DNA of 64,000 bases, from positions 558,001-622,000 of the forward strand of contig CAVUHC010000007.1 in NCBI GenBank assembly GCA_963741135.1. Reading direction: 5' to 3'. The notes under the pieces are model-generated. The model saw only the letters and a program-made list of their open reading frames with translations. It was not told where the DNA came from and ran no database searches. Positions within the stretch are counted from its first letter, which is position 1. The number at the start of each line of letters is the position of its first letter. Positions 47,476-57,191 of the stretch are shown here, in pieces. Source of the DNA: Gp6-AA40 sp963741135. GTDB lineage: Bacteria > Acidobacteriota > Vicinamibacteria > Vicinamibacterales > UBA2999. A program made the translations under genes and the position numbers.

Positions 47476-48030
47476 ATGAATTGCTTTGCGCACGACAGGA
47501 CGACAGCAATTGGCCTCTGCGTCGTATGCCAGAAGGCGATGTGCCGTGACTGCGTGGGCCGCGATGCGCCTCGTTTGATCTGCAAATCATGCGAGGCAGG
47601 CAACGCGACGCTGGGATTTGAATACATGTCGTCCACGACTCTTGCGGGCTGGCCTCTCATCCACATCTGCGCTGGCATCGACGCGGTGACGATGCGCCCG
47701 AAGGTTGCCAGAGGTGTTATTGCGATCCGGAATATTGCGCTGGGCGGCTTGGCTCTCGGTGGACTGGCGTGCGGACTGCTCACGATCGGCGGTCTGTCGG
47801 TCGGGATCCTGGCCGCATTCGGGGGTGCGGCGCTGGGCCTTGGACTCTCGATGGGCGGGTTCGCCGTGGGGTCCGTCGCGGTAGGCGGCGCGGCGATTGG
47901 GTTTCTGTACGCGATCGGCGGAGTGGCGCTGGGACCAGCGGTGATCAACGGACAGCATTGCGACGCCGCGGCGCGCGAGTTCGTGCTCCGCTGGCTCAGC
48001 GAAGCAGTCCTCCCGCCGACGTGCCAGTGA
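47476..48030 (+). CDS. B-box-type zinc-finger protein with glycine-zipper membrane domain
   Basis: A 184-residue protein. The N-terminus is a zinc-binding CFAHDRTTAIGLCVVCQKAM plus CRDCV and CKSCE motif resembling a B-box (residues 3-42). From residue 77 to 150 there is a repeating GG(L/A)xxGG hydrophobic pattern, as in glycine-zipper membrane segments, such as GGLALGGLACGLLTIGGLSV. The short C-terminus is soluble. The combination suggests a membrane protein with a cytoplasmic zinc module. The family function is unknown to me. Confidence 0.78.
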   Translation: MNCFAHDRTTAIGLCVVCQKAMCRDCVGRDAPRLICKSCEAGNATLGFEYMSSTTLAGWPLIHICAGIDAVTMRPKVARGVIAIRNIALGGLALGGLACGLLTIGGLSVGILAAFGGAALGLGLSMGGFAVGSVAVGGAAIGFLYAIGGVALGPAVINGQHCDAAAREFVLRWLSEAVLPPTCQ

Positions 48031-48050
48031 TTACGGGAGATTCGACCTGG

Positions 48051-48725
48051 ATGCTGTCCGACATTGCGCGACATGAACGCGGCCTCGAGACGCTTCTGCG
48101 GATCGGCGGGCCGCAGGCTGCGGCGCCAATCATCGCGATGAACGACATCGCTCCCGATCTCGTCCGATTTGCCATCGACTTCGCGTATGGCGAGGTCCTC
48201 TCGCGTCCCGGACTCGATCTCAAGATGCGCCAGTTATGCACCGTCGCTGCCCTCAGCGCGATGGGCACTGCGACGCCGCAGCTGAAATGGCACATCGACG
48301 GCGCATTGAACGTCGGTTGGGCGCCGTCGGACATTCTCGATGCCGTGATGCTGAGCGCGGTCAATACTGGATCCGCGGCGGTCGGTCGCAGCCTGAGCAC
48401 GGCTCGTGAGGTGTTCGAGGCACGCGGTGCCGGCGCGGAGGACCTCGCCGCGCTCGACGATGCGAGCGCGAGGTGGTGCGAGATTCCGCCGGTATTCGAG
48501 AGTCTCGAGCTGGACCAGAAGACAAAGGCCTTGATTTCGATTGCGGCGCTCACCGCCGTGGCCAATGCACCGGCGCTGCTCAAGGCGCACATACCGGCCG
48601 CGCTCGACGCGGGGGCGTCGCGCGACCAGGTCGTCGAAGTGATCGAGCAAATGGCTGTCTACGCAGGATTCCCGGCCGCGCTGAACGGGATTGCCGCCGC
48701 GCGCGACGCGTTCGAGGGACGGTAA
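48051..48725 (+). CDS. Carboxymuconolactone decarboxylase (AhpD-like) family protein, two domains
   Basis: A 224-residue cytoplasmic protein with two CMD/AhpD-fold units: QLCTVAALSAMGTATPQLKWH (residues about 63-83) and ALISIAALTAVANAPALLKAH (about 160-180). The AhpD redox pair CxxC is absent, which fits the decarboxylase branch or a silent relative. ATG 48051 follows GGGAGA at ten bases; a GTG at 48027 overlapping the previous stop is an alternative. Confidence 0.85.
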   Translation: MLSDIARHERGLETLLRIGGPQAAAPIIAMNDIAPDLVRFAIDFAYGEVLSRPGLDLKMRQLCTVAALSAMGTATPQLKWHIDGALNVGWAPSDILDAVMLSAVNTGSAAVGRSLSTAREVFEARGAGAEDLAALDDASARWCEIPPVFESLELDQKTKALISIAALTAVANAPALLKAHIPAALDAGASRDQVVEVIEQMAVYAGFPAALNGIAAARDAFEGR

Positions 48726-48746
48726 ATATCGAGGGAGATCTGACTG

Positions 48747-49172
48747 ATGGGAACCGATGAGAACAAGGTCATTGTCCGCCGCTTTATCGACGAGGTCTTC
48801 GTGAAGGGAAACGTCGACGCGGTCGACAAGCTGGTCGCGCACGACTTCGTGCCGCACAGCTGGCCGTCGGTGGCACCGGGGACCGATAGCCTGAAGCAGG
48901 CGGTCAGACGGGTGTCCGCCGGACTCTCCGGTGTCAGCATGAAGATCGAGGACATGATCTCCCAGGACGACAAGGTGGCCGTTCGTCTCACCGCGCGTGC
49001 CACGCACCAGGGCGATTTCATGGGCCTTCCCGCGACGGGGAAGTCGTACACGATCTCCGAAACGCACATCTTTCACATACGCGACGGAAAAGTCGCAGAG
49101 CACTGGCGTGACGCTGACATCCTGGGCCTGATGCAGCAGCTCGGCGCGCTTCCTGAACCTTCAAGAAAATGA
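48747..49172 (+). CDS. SnoaL-like polyketide-cyclase-fold protein
   Basis: A 141-residue NTF2-like protein. FIDEVFVKGNVDAVDKLVA and HDFVPHSWPSVAPG and the closing HIFHIRDGKVAEHWRDADI are the typical SnoaL ester-cyclase pattern, with candidate catalytic His and Asp. It is cytoplasmic. Its stop overlaps the ATG of the next gene (ATGA). Confidence 0.88.
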   Translation: MGTDENKVIVRRFIDEVFVKGNVDAVDKLVAHDFVPHSWPSVAPGTDSLKQAVRRVSAGLSGVSMKIEDMISQDDKVAVRLTARATHQGDFMGLPATGKSYTISETHIFHIRDGKVAEHWRDADILGLMQQLGALPEPSRK

Positions 49173-49828
49173 AGCGGTCCGCAACCGCCGTCATCGGCGT
49201 CATCGCAGTGATCGCAACGATGTCGGTGTTTGCGCTGGTTCGCTGGCACGTGGGGCGGACGGCCATCGATGCGGGGTTCTGGTACGACGACGGCTCATTT
49301 GCGCTTTCAGCGGGTGACGCCGCGAAGATCGGCGGGCCGCTCACTGCGCAGGAGATGGCGACGATCAGGCAGTTCTCGAGGGCGGAGGTCGAACGCGCGC
49401 TTGCCGATCTTCGAATCAACGTGACCGACAAACGAAACGCCTTCTGGCGAGTGTCTGTCGTCGGCACGACGCGAGGTAACCCGACTTTCAAATACCCGTT
49501 TGCAGCGGCCGGCGAGTCGCACGTGTTTGGTCCGCTCGGGAGCTGGGGCTCGGTTGGGTTCCTCATCCTGGCCCACAACGCGATCGAGTATGCGCCGCGA
49601 TCGGCATCACGCCAGGACATCGTCACCGGGATCGGACGCGGCGTCGGGCGTGCGGCGGTTCATGAATTCGCCCACCAGGTTCTTGGCGTCGACAATGTCA
49701 CGAATATCGATAACCGCACCGACAACACCAGCTACGAATATGGAAACGCCGATCGGCCATCGCAGTACTACGGGGAGCTCCGCTGGACCACGGCGTGGCC
49801 GGTCTTGCAACAGAAGTTTGGAAAGTGA
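49169..49828 (+). CDS. Hypothetical membrane-anchored protein with HExxH motif
   Basis: A 219-residue protein with one N-terminal helix (residues 6-26). Near residue 163 it has AVHEFAHQVLGVDN, a HExxH-type zinc motif found in metallopeptidases, though no third ligand is certain. The rest is not recognised. It overlaps the SnoaL gene by four bases and is probably cotranslated with it. Confidence 0.68.
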   Translation: MKRSATAVIGVIAVIATMSVFALVRWHVGRTAIDAGFWYDDGSFALSAGDAAKIGGPLTAQEMATIRQFSRAEVERALADLRINVTDKRNAFWRVSVVGTTRGNPTFKYPFAAAGESHVFGPLGSWGSVGFLILAHNAIEYAPRSASRQDIVTGIGRGVGRAAVHEFAHQVLGVDNVTNIDNRTDNTSYEYGNADRPSQYYGELRWTTAWPVLQQKFGK

Positions 49829-50093
49829 GATAACGCTCGCGACCGGGGGGTCGGTGGCCTGTCTGTTCCGAATGACTACCGGGCCGCTCCGTTGTCGCGG
49901 CTGACCGATCGCGCTCGGAGGCCTGTTATGACTAGTGATCACGGGCGCGGTCTTCGCGTGGCTGTGGCCCAAATGAGCTAACATTCGACCATTCGAATTT
50001 CGAGTCACATCGAATTGTTTATTGTTTTTCGTGACCTTCGTTTCCTTCGTGAACTTCGTAGTTAGTTCATAAAACGTCTGACAGGAGAGATGA

Positions 50094-52223
50094 ATGTCGA
50101 GGACCATCCGTCGAGCCGCCTCTTTCACCCTCGTGCTGGTCGCCTCAACGCTCGCGCTGCCGTCATCGGTCGACGCTCGCGTCAAGAAGATCGTCGTCGA
50201 AAAGAAGGTGTCGCCGGCCTTCGACGGCGCGTCCTTTGGCCCGGCCGGCCCGTATGAGACGCTCGCCGGCCGCGCCTTCGGCGAGCTCGATCCGAAGGAT
50301 CCGCGCAACGCGGTCATCACCGACATCAAGCTGGCGCCGAAGAAATGCCGCCGGCATGGTCGAATACGTCGCCAGCTTCTATCTCGTGAAGCCGATCGAC
50401 ATGTCGAAGGCGCAGCCGCCTGATGTGGCAGGACGTGCCGAATCGCGGCGGCCGCATCACCATCGGCGCCGACCGAGCGCAACTTCGGCGACATCGGGTT
50501 GAGCAGCGGCTGGCAGGGCGACAATTCGGGCCGCACGGTGCCCGGCCGCGACAACGACTGGGTCATCGTGCCGATCGCGAAGAATCGCGGACGGCTCGCC
50601 GGTCAGCGGTCTGGTCATCGGCCGCATCGTCAACGTCGGCGGCGTCAACTCGCAGCCGATGATCGTCAACGCCAACCCGGTGCCCTACAAGCCGGCCACG
50701 CTCGACACGTCGAAGGCGACGCTGACGACGCACACGGCGGAGACGGTCGACGGAAAGATCATCGGCGAAGCAGAAGGTCGCCGAGCGGCGACTGGGCGTG
50801 GGCGAAGTGCAGCGCCGACAATCCGTTCCCCGGCACGCCCGACCCGACGCAGATCTGCGTCAAGGGCGGCTTCGATCCGAAGCTGCTCTATCAGGTCGTC
50901 TTCACGTCGAACGACGCGTACGTCCTCGGCATCGGCTTCGCCGCGTTCCGCGACGTCGCATCGTTCTTCAAGTACGCGACGAAGGACGACGAAGGCACCG
51001 CGAATCCCGTCGGCGGCCAGGTGTCAGTGGGTCATCAGCCGTGGCTCAGTCGCAGTCCGGCAACTTCCTCCGCGCAGCTCATTGCATCTCGGCTTCACGC
51101 AGGACGAATCGAAGCAGGAAGGTCTACGACGGCGCGTGGCCGATCATCGCGGGCAAGCGCATTTCGCTGAACGTGCGCTTCGCGCTGCCGGACGGCGCGC
51201 AGAAGCTCTACGAATCGGGCGGCGAGGGGCCGCAGTGGTGGAGCGACTGGCCCGACCCGGTGCGCGGTCTTCCGGCGAAGGGCATCCTCGATCGCTGCAC
51301 GGCCAGCAAGACCTGCCCGAAGATCATCGAGCACTACGGATCGGCGGAAGCGTGGGCGCTCAATCTCAGCCCGGCGCTCGTCGGCACGAGCGCCGACAAG
51401 GACATTCCGCTTCCGGCAAACGTGCGGCGCTACTACATCCCGAGCACCGCGCACGGCGGCGGCCAGCGGCGGCTTCAGCGTGATCGCCGGCAGCGCCGCC
51501 CATGTGCCCGGGTCCGAACTTCGGCACCGGCATTCTCGCCGGCAATCCCGTTCCGCACACCGAGACGGTGAACGCGCTACGCGTTCCACTTCCGCAACTG
51601 GGTCATGAAGGACGTTGCGCCGCCGCCGAGCAAGTATCCGACGCTGGCCGGCGGCTTCCTCGTCGACCCGACGAAGGAGGCCACCGGATTTCCCGACGAT
51701 TCCCGGGCTGCCTGCCACCGCGCCGACGGGATTGATCAACGCCGGCGCTCGACTACGACTGGGGTCCGGAGTTCAACTACGTCGACGGGTCGGGCATCCG
51801 CTCGAAGATCCCGCCCACGATCAAGCACGTGCATCAAGATGAAGGTGCCGCGCGTCGATGCCGATGGCAACGAGCTTGGCGGCGTTCCCGTCGTGCTGCG
51901 CGATGCGCCGCTCGGCACGTACCTCGGCTGGAACATCGTCGCCGCCGGATTCCACCAGGGGAAGATCTGCAACTACGCCGCGGGGATGATTCCGTTTGCG
52001 CGGACCAAGAGCCGAGCGGATGGCAAACAACGATCCGCGCCTCTCGCTCGAGGAGCGCTACAGGGATCACGCCGGCTACGTCGAGGCGGTGAAGGCTGCC
52101 GCGGCGAAGGCGGTCGCGCAGGGCTTCCTGCTGCAGCCGGACGCGGACAAGCTCGTGTCGCAGGCGGCCGCGAGCAACGTGCTGTCGGCGCAGGCGACTG
52201 CGAGCAACGAGCTCTCTCGCTAG
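50094..52223 (+). pseudogene. Exported alpha/beta hydrolase domain protein, about 18 +1 frameshifts
   Basis: Joined across breaks this is a secreted protein of about 700 residues with a signal peptide ending SVDAR, GPAGPYETLAGRAFGELDP, SGWQGDN, the nucleophile elbow SRGSSQSGNFLRA, WWSDWPDPVRGLPA and a final GFLLQPDADKL. It fits the large alpha/beta-hydrolase-domain family of Acidobacteria. The frame changes by one extra base at about 50344, 50413, 50471, 50589, 50773, 50783, 51024, 51049, 51077, 51084, 51115, 51464, 51501, 51583, 51695, 51744, 51833 and 52013; the protein resumes intact each time. AGGAGAG precedes the ATG. Such one-sided damage is odd for a normal pseudogene. Confidence 0.78.
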
Positions 52224-52231
52224 GAAGCGGC

Positions 52232-52250
52232 GCGGACCCTTCGGGTCCGC
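52232..52250. repeat. Palindromic GCGGACCC/GGGTCCGC element
   Basis: GCGGACCC and GGGTCCGC are separated by TTC. It is a third member of the hairpin set also seen at 45278 and 47436, here just after the frameshifted hydrolase gene. Confidence 0.55.
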
Positions 52251-52263
52251 GGAAAGTAACTCG

Positions 52264-52286
52264 GGGCCGGCCGTCATGGCCGGCCC
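52264..52286. terminator. Strong hairpin GGGCCGGCC/GGCCGGCCC without T tract
   Basis: A perfect 9-base GC stem with a five-base loop lies between the hydrolase and nucleotidase genes. The lack of a T run makes a rho-independent terminator less certain; it may be a repeat or protect the 3' end. Confidence 0.4.
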
Positions 52287-52306
52287 TCGTGTTGTACGCT
52301 TGAATC

Positions 52307-53950
52307 ATGCGTCGTTCCACCTGCATTGCGCTGACGTTCGCCGTTGCCCTCATCGGGTCGAGTCATCCGCGCACAGCCGGGCGTGCGTGGCTCACGGTTC
52401 TCTCCACAACCGATCTCCACGGCAACCTGCTCCCGATCGACTACTACACGGACGCGCCGGACGCTCGCGGCCTCGCGAAGGTGGCGACGCTCGTGCGACA
52501 AGCGCGCAAGGAGAATCCGGCCGGCACGCTGCTTCTCGATTCGGGAGACGTCATCCAGGGCTCACCGCTCGAATACGTGCACAACACGATCAACAACGCA
52601 CCGCCGGATCCGATGATGCGCGCGATGAGCGCCCTCGCGTTCGACGCGATGGCGGTCGGGAACCACGAATACAACTACGGGCTGAAGGTGCTCGAAAAGG
52701 CCAGGAGCGAGGCCGTGTTCCCGTGGCTGTCGGCCAACACGTACAAGGCTGGCACGAACGTGAACTTTCATAGACCGTATCTGCTCAAGGAGGTCAGCGG
52801 CGTTCGCGTCGGGGTGCTCGGGCTGACGACGGCCGGGATCCCGTCGTGGGAGAACCCAGGGAACTACGCGGGACTCGAGTTCCGCGAGCCGGTGGGCGAG
52901 GCGAAGAAGTGGGTAAACGTGCTCCGCGCCCAGGAAGGTGCCGACGTGGTCATCGTCGCCATGCACATGGGGATGGAAGCGGATCTGCGCACCGGGATTC
53001 CGACGCCCGGGCAGGTCCCTCATGAGAATGCCGCGCTCGAGATCGCGAAGCAGGTACCCGGAGTCGACCTGATCCTGATGGGGCACACACACCGCGAGGT
53101 GCCTGGCGTGGTGGCCAATGGCGTGCTGCTGGCACAGGCGAACCTCTGGGGGCGCCACCTCGCGCGCGCCGACCTCTATCTGGAACAGGATGACAGCCGG
53201 CGCTGGCACGTCGTGGCCAGACAGTCCCGGACGATTCCGGTCACTCCCCAGACGGAGACCGACGCCGAGATCGCCTCGCTGGCCGTCTCATACGACCGCG
53301 AGACACGCGAATGGCTCACGCGCGTCATCGGCGAGTCGGATGCGGAGCTCACGGCCGCCGACGCGCGCGTCCGCGACACCGCGATCCTGGATCTCGTGCA
53401 GCGCGTGCAGCTCGAGGCGGGTCATGCCGACGTGTCGATGGTGGCGAGCTTCAACCCGCAGGCCCGTATGCCGAAGGGTCCCGTGAGCGTTCGCGACATC
53501 GCCGGACTCTACGTCTACGACAACACGCTCGTGGTGCTCGACGTCACCGGTGGGCAGCTGAAAGACGCGCTCGAGCACTCCGCGCGCTTTTTCAAGGACT
53601 TCGTTCCCGGCCGCACACCGGCGGAGCTGGTGGACGAGCGCATCCCGGACTACAACTTCGACGTGGCCGAGGGCGTGACCTACGACCTGGACATCTCCCG
53701 CCCGCAAGGGCAGCGGATCGTGAACCTGCGCTTTCGCGGACAGCCGGTGACACCTACGCAGAAGTTCCGGCTCGCGACGAACAACTACCGCGTGAACGGT
53801 GGCGGCGGGTACGTCATGTATCGAGGGGCTCCGGAGCTCTTCCGCTCGTCGCAGGAGATCCGGGAGATGATCATCGAGTGGGTCGAGCGGCACCATCAGA
53901 TTCCTACTGATCCGACGAATAATTGGCGAATCGTCACGTCCCGGAACTGA
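52307..53950 (+). CDS. Exported 5'-nucleotidase/2',3'-cyclic phosphodiesterase-like protein
   Basis: A 547-residue UshA/CpdB-like enzyme. The metallophosphatase domain has STTDLHGN, LLLDSGDVIQGSP, GNHEYNYG and LMGHTHREVPG, giving the full metal-site set. The C-terminal nucleotidase domain has LATNNYRVNGGGGYVMY for substrate stacking. The likely reaction is periplasmic dephosphorylation of nucleotides or cyclic nucleotides. The signal peptide (1-17) is short. It is a single intact gene between two frameshifted ones. Confidence 0.92.
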   Translation: MRRSTCIALTFAVALIGSSHPRTAGRAWLTVLSTTDLHGNLLPIDYYTDAPDARGLAKVATLVRQARKENPAGTLLLDSGDVIQGSPLEYVHNTINNAPPDPMMRAMSALAFDAMAVGNHEYNYGLKVLEKARSEAVFPWLSANTYKAGTNVNFHRPYLLKEVSGVRVGVLGLTTAGIPSWENPGNYAGLEFREPVGEAKKWVNVLRAQEGADVVIVAMHMGMEADLRTGIPTPGQVPHENAALEIAKQVPGVDLILMGHTHREVPGVVANGVLLAQANLWGRHLARADLYLEQDDSRRWHVVARQSRTIPVTPQTETDAEIASLAVSYDRETREWLTRVIGESDAELTAADARVRDTAILDLVQRVQLEAGHADVSMVASFNPQARMPKGPVSVRDIAGLYVYDNTLVVLDVTGGQLKDALEHSARFFKDFVPGRTPAELVDERIPDYNFDVAEGVTYDLDISRPQGQRIVNLRFRGQPVTPTQKFRLATNNYRVNGGGGYVMYRGAPELFRSSQEIREMIIEWVERHHQIPTDPTNNWRIVTSRN

Positions 53951-54110
53951 TCGCCACAAAGATCACGAAGACGGTCTAGCCACTAAGAACACAAAGCGCG
54001 TGTTTGTAGAGCTCAAAGAATCACCAAGCAAGAAACACATAGTGTCCTTGGTGTCCTTTGTGGCCGATCCGTCTTAGTGGCCCCCGGCATCAAGTGGCCC
54101 CCGGCATCTG
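53951..54110. repeat. CACAAAGG-type inverted and tandem repeat tract
   Basis: GCCACAAAG (53953-53961) is matched by CTTTGTGGC (54056-54064), and GCCACTAAGA (53979-53988) by TCTTAGTGGC (54072-54081). At 54076-54109 a 17-base unit AGTGGCCCCCGGCATC plus one base occurs twice. Similar short (CACGAAGG)-like tracts stand at about 2975-3000, 39725-39755 and 50029-50062. These are intergenic; no function is evident. Confidence 0.55.
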
Positions 54111-54164
54111 GCGCTAACCCGCGGATTATGCGAGACTTCGCTGACCTCAGAGGGAGAGCACCAC

Positions 54165-54629
54165 ATGAGCGTTTTCACGTTGAAGGTTAACGGGCAGTCC
54201 CACACGGTGGACGTCGACCCGACGACGCCGCTGTTGTACGTCCTCAGCGACGATCTGCAGCTGAAAGGACCGAAATTCGGCTGCGGCCTCGGCCAATGCG
54301 GTTCCTGCACCGCCATCGTCAACGGCCGGGCGGTACGCACGTGCCGGACGCCCATGAGCACGATGAGTGGCGCCGACATCACCACCCTCGAGGGGCTCGG
54401 CACGCCCGAGAAGCCGCACCCGATCCAGAAAGCCTTCATCGACGAGCAGGCCGCGCAGTGCGGTTTCTGCCTGAGCGGGGTGGTCCTGACCGCCAAGGCG
54501 TATCTCGATCAGAATCCGAAGGCGACCGACGCCCAGATTCAGCAGGCGATGTCCACCGTGCTCTGCCGCTGCTTCACCACCACGCGCATGATGAAGGCCA
54601 TCAAGCGCTACGCGACGGAGCGTGCGTGA
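54165..54629 (+). CDS. Molybdenum hydroxylase small subunit, [2Fe-2S] (isoquinoline oxidoreductase IorA-like)
   Basis: A 154-residue iron-sulfur subunit of the xanthine dehydrogenase family. The first cluster ligands are in FGCGLGQCGSC with a distal Cys in VRTCRT, the second in CGFCLSG and CRCF. It passes electrons from the molybdenum site to an acceptor. Its stop overlaps the ATG of the large subunit (TGATG), so the two are translationally coupled. It is intact although its partner is not. Confidence 0.92.
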   Translation: MSVFTLKVNGQSHTVDVDPTTPLLYVLSDDLQLKGPKFGCGLGQCGSCTAIVNGRAVRTCRTPMSTMSGADITTLEGLGTPEKPHPIQKAFIDEQAAQCGFCLSGVVLTAKAYLDQNPKATDAQIQQAMSTVLCRCFTTTRMMKAIKRYATERA

Positions 54630-57091
54630 TGAAGAAGAACATTTCACGACAGGACGAAGTCGCGCCGAAGCTCGCCAGTCAGACGACGCGAGCGGAGGCA
54701 GGCCTTGAAGCCCGGATGACCGAGGATGCGCTCGCCGAGCTGCGGCGCAGCGGTTTCTCGCGCAGGCATTTCCTCAAGGGCTCTGGAGCGCTCGTCGTCG
54801 CATTCAGCGTCGCGGAGTTCGCGGACAGGCTGGGGATCGCGCCGGAGACGGATGCTCGCGCAGGGCGGCAATACGCCGCAGACGCTCGACTCCTGGATCG
54901 CGATCGCAACGACGGCGCCGTGACCGTGTACACCGGCCGCGCGGACATGGGCCAGGGCATGTCGACAGTGCAGACGCAGCTGATTGCCGAGGAGCTCTCG
55001 GTCCCCGTCAACCGCGTGCGTCTGGTGCAGTGCGATACCGGGATGACACCCGACCAGGGGACCTCGTCCGGGCAGTCAGGCACATCCCGTGAATTTCAAT
55101 CACGAGAACCTCGCGCAGGCGGGCGCGACGGCCCGTGAAGCGCTCATGACGATGGCGTCGACGAAGCTTGGGGCGCCGGTCGATCAGCTCACTGCGGCCA
55201 ACGGTGTGATCAGCGTCAAGTCGGATGCGTCGAAGAAGGTGACCTACGGCGAGCTGATCGGCGGGAAGCGGTTCAACCTGAACCTCCAGCCCAATGCCAA
55301 GCGCAAGCCGCAGAAGGACTGGACGGTGCTCGGCACGTCGGTGCCCCGCGTCGACATGCCGGACCTCGTGACCGCGCCGCTTCGAGTTCGCGCACAACGT
55401 GCGCGTGCCCGGCATGGTGCACGGCCGCAGTCGTTCGTCCGCCGGCGATTGGCGCCACGCTCGTCAGCGTGGACGAGAGCTCGGTCAGCGGCATGCCGGG
55501 CAACGTCAAGGTCGTCATGAAGAAGAACTGGGTCGGCGTCGTCGCCGACAAGCCGTGGCAGGCGATCCAGGCGGCCGAGAAACTGAAGGTCACGTGGACG
55601 CCCGGCACCGGTCTTCCCAGCCAGCGCGATTTCTATAACTACATGCGCAATCATCCCGGGAAGCGCGACGCGTACTCGGTCAACTCGAAGGATGTCGACG
55701 CGAAGCTTGCCGGCGCGGCGACGCGGATCAAGGCGACGTACCTGCATCCCTACCAGATGCACGGATCGATCGGCAGCTCCTGCGCTGTCGCCGACGTCAA
55801 GGGCACCAACGCGACGATCTGGTCGGCCACACAGGCCGTCTATCCGCTCCGCGAGCACCAGCGCGATGGTTCTCGGCCTGCAGCCACAGAACGTCCGCGT
55901 GATCTACGCGCGAGGATCCGGGCTGCTACGGGCTCAACGGCGCCGACGCGCGTCGTCGTACGACGCGGCGTTGCTCTCGCAGGCCGTCGGCAAACCGGTC
56001 CGCGTGCAGCTGTCGCGCAAGGACGAGATGGCGTGGGGCGAGAACTACGGCCTGCCGTTCGTGGTCGATCAGCAGGCCGGTCTCGATGCCAGCGGCAACA
56101 TCGTCGCGTGGGACTACGAGACGTGGTCGGCGACGCTTGGCAACCGGCCCGGCAACAACGCGCCGGGCAACGTGGCCTCGGGCCTGCTTGCCGGCTTTGC
56201 TCCAGCGGCCGTCGCGCCGCGTGCCAATGCTCCTGATCCGACCAATTGGGACAACGGCAACAACGCCGTGCCGGCGTACGTGACTGGCCGCGTCGGCGGC
56301 AAGGCCAATGGCACCGGCACGGTCGCCAGCGAGCGCGTGCTGACGCACACCGTGCCGTCGCCGTTCCTCACCGGACCGCTCCGCTCGCCGGCGCGGTTGC
56401 AGAATGCGTTCGCGCAGGAGTCATTCTTCGACGAGATTGCCGCGCAGGTGAAGGCGGATCCCGTCCAGTACCGGCTGCGCTATCTCAGTGACACCCGATT
56501 GAAGGACGTCGTCACCGCCGCGGCAAAGCAGGCCAACTGGGAGACGCGGCCTTCACCGAAGCCTGCGATCTCCACGGACCGGCGTCGCCAGCGGCCGCGG
56601 CATCGCGTGTGTGCTCTACGAAGGGGACAACGGCTACACGGCGCTCGTCGCCGAAGTGGACGTGAACCAGGACACCGGTGTCGTCCAGGCCAAGCGGCTC
56701 GTCGTCGCGCAGGACGTCGGCCCGATCTCGAGTCCCAACGGCGTGCGCAATCAGCTCGAAGGCGGCGCGCTTCAGGGATTGAGCCGCGCGCTCGGCGAAG
56801 AGGTGACGTGGGACGATCAGAAGATCACGTCGGTCGACTGGAACACCTACAAGACGCCTCTATGTCGGATCGGCCATGCCGACGATCGAAAGCGTGCTCA
56901 TCGATCGGCCCGAGACTGAAGCGATGGGCGCCGGCGAAACGGCGATCACGATCGTTGCGGCGGCGGTCGGCAACGCGATCTTCGACGCGACCGGGGTGCG
57001 TATTCGCGAACTCCCGTTCACGCCCGAACGCGTGAAGGCCGCACTCTCGGGCGCGTCCGCGAATCGCACTCAGACCGCTCAGGTCCGGTAG
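54629..57091 (+). pseudogene. Molybdenum hydroxylase large (molybdopterin-binding) subunit, IorB-like, about eleven frameshifts
   Basis: Joined across breaks this is the catalytic subunit of an isoquinoline-oxidoreductase-like hydroxylase. It has a Tat leader (SRRHFLKGSG, residues 47-56), GADMGQG-type cofactor motifs (TGRADMGQGMSTVQTQLIAE), RVQLSRKDEMAWGENYG and the C-terminal GAGETAIT motif that carries the catalytic Glu. Ten +1 shifts (near 54851, 55072, 55380, 55429, 55853, 55921, 55950, 55955, 56580, 56862) and one -1 shift (near 54905) interrupt it. Protein sequence on both sides of each shift stays conserved. The Tat leader places the pair in the periplasm. Confidence 0.78.
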
Positions 57092-57093
57092 GG

Positions 57094-57109
57094 CGGCCCT
57101 TACGGGCCG
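57094..57109. repeat. Short palindrome CGGCCC/GGGCCG
   Basis: A perfect six-base inverted repeat just after the molybdenum hydroxylase gene, in line with a second, larger hairpin at 57141. Confidence 0.4.
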
Positions 57110-57140
57110 TTCGCTCGTTGCTGAATACGGGTATTTGTAG

Positions 57141-57169
57141 GGCGGGCCTTATCAGGCCCGCCTTTTTTT
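57141..57169 (+). terminator. Intrinsic terminator before the DUF1028 gene
   Basis: GGCGGGCCT, TATC, AGGCCCGCC forms a 9-base GC stem followed by seven T. The structure is a strong rho-independent terminator for the molybdenum hydroxylase operon. Confidence 0.8.
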
Positions 57170-57191
57170 ACGAACGCTCGTGGGGCTTGTC

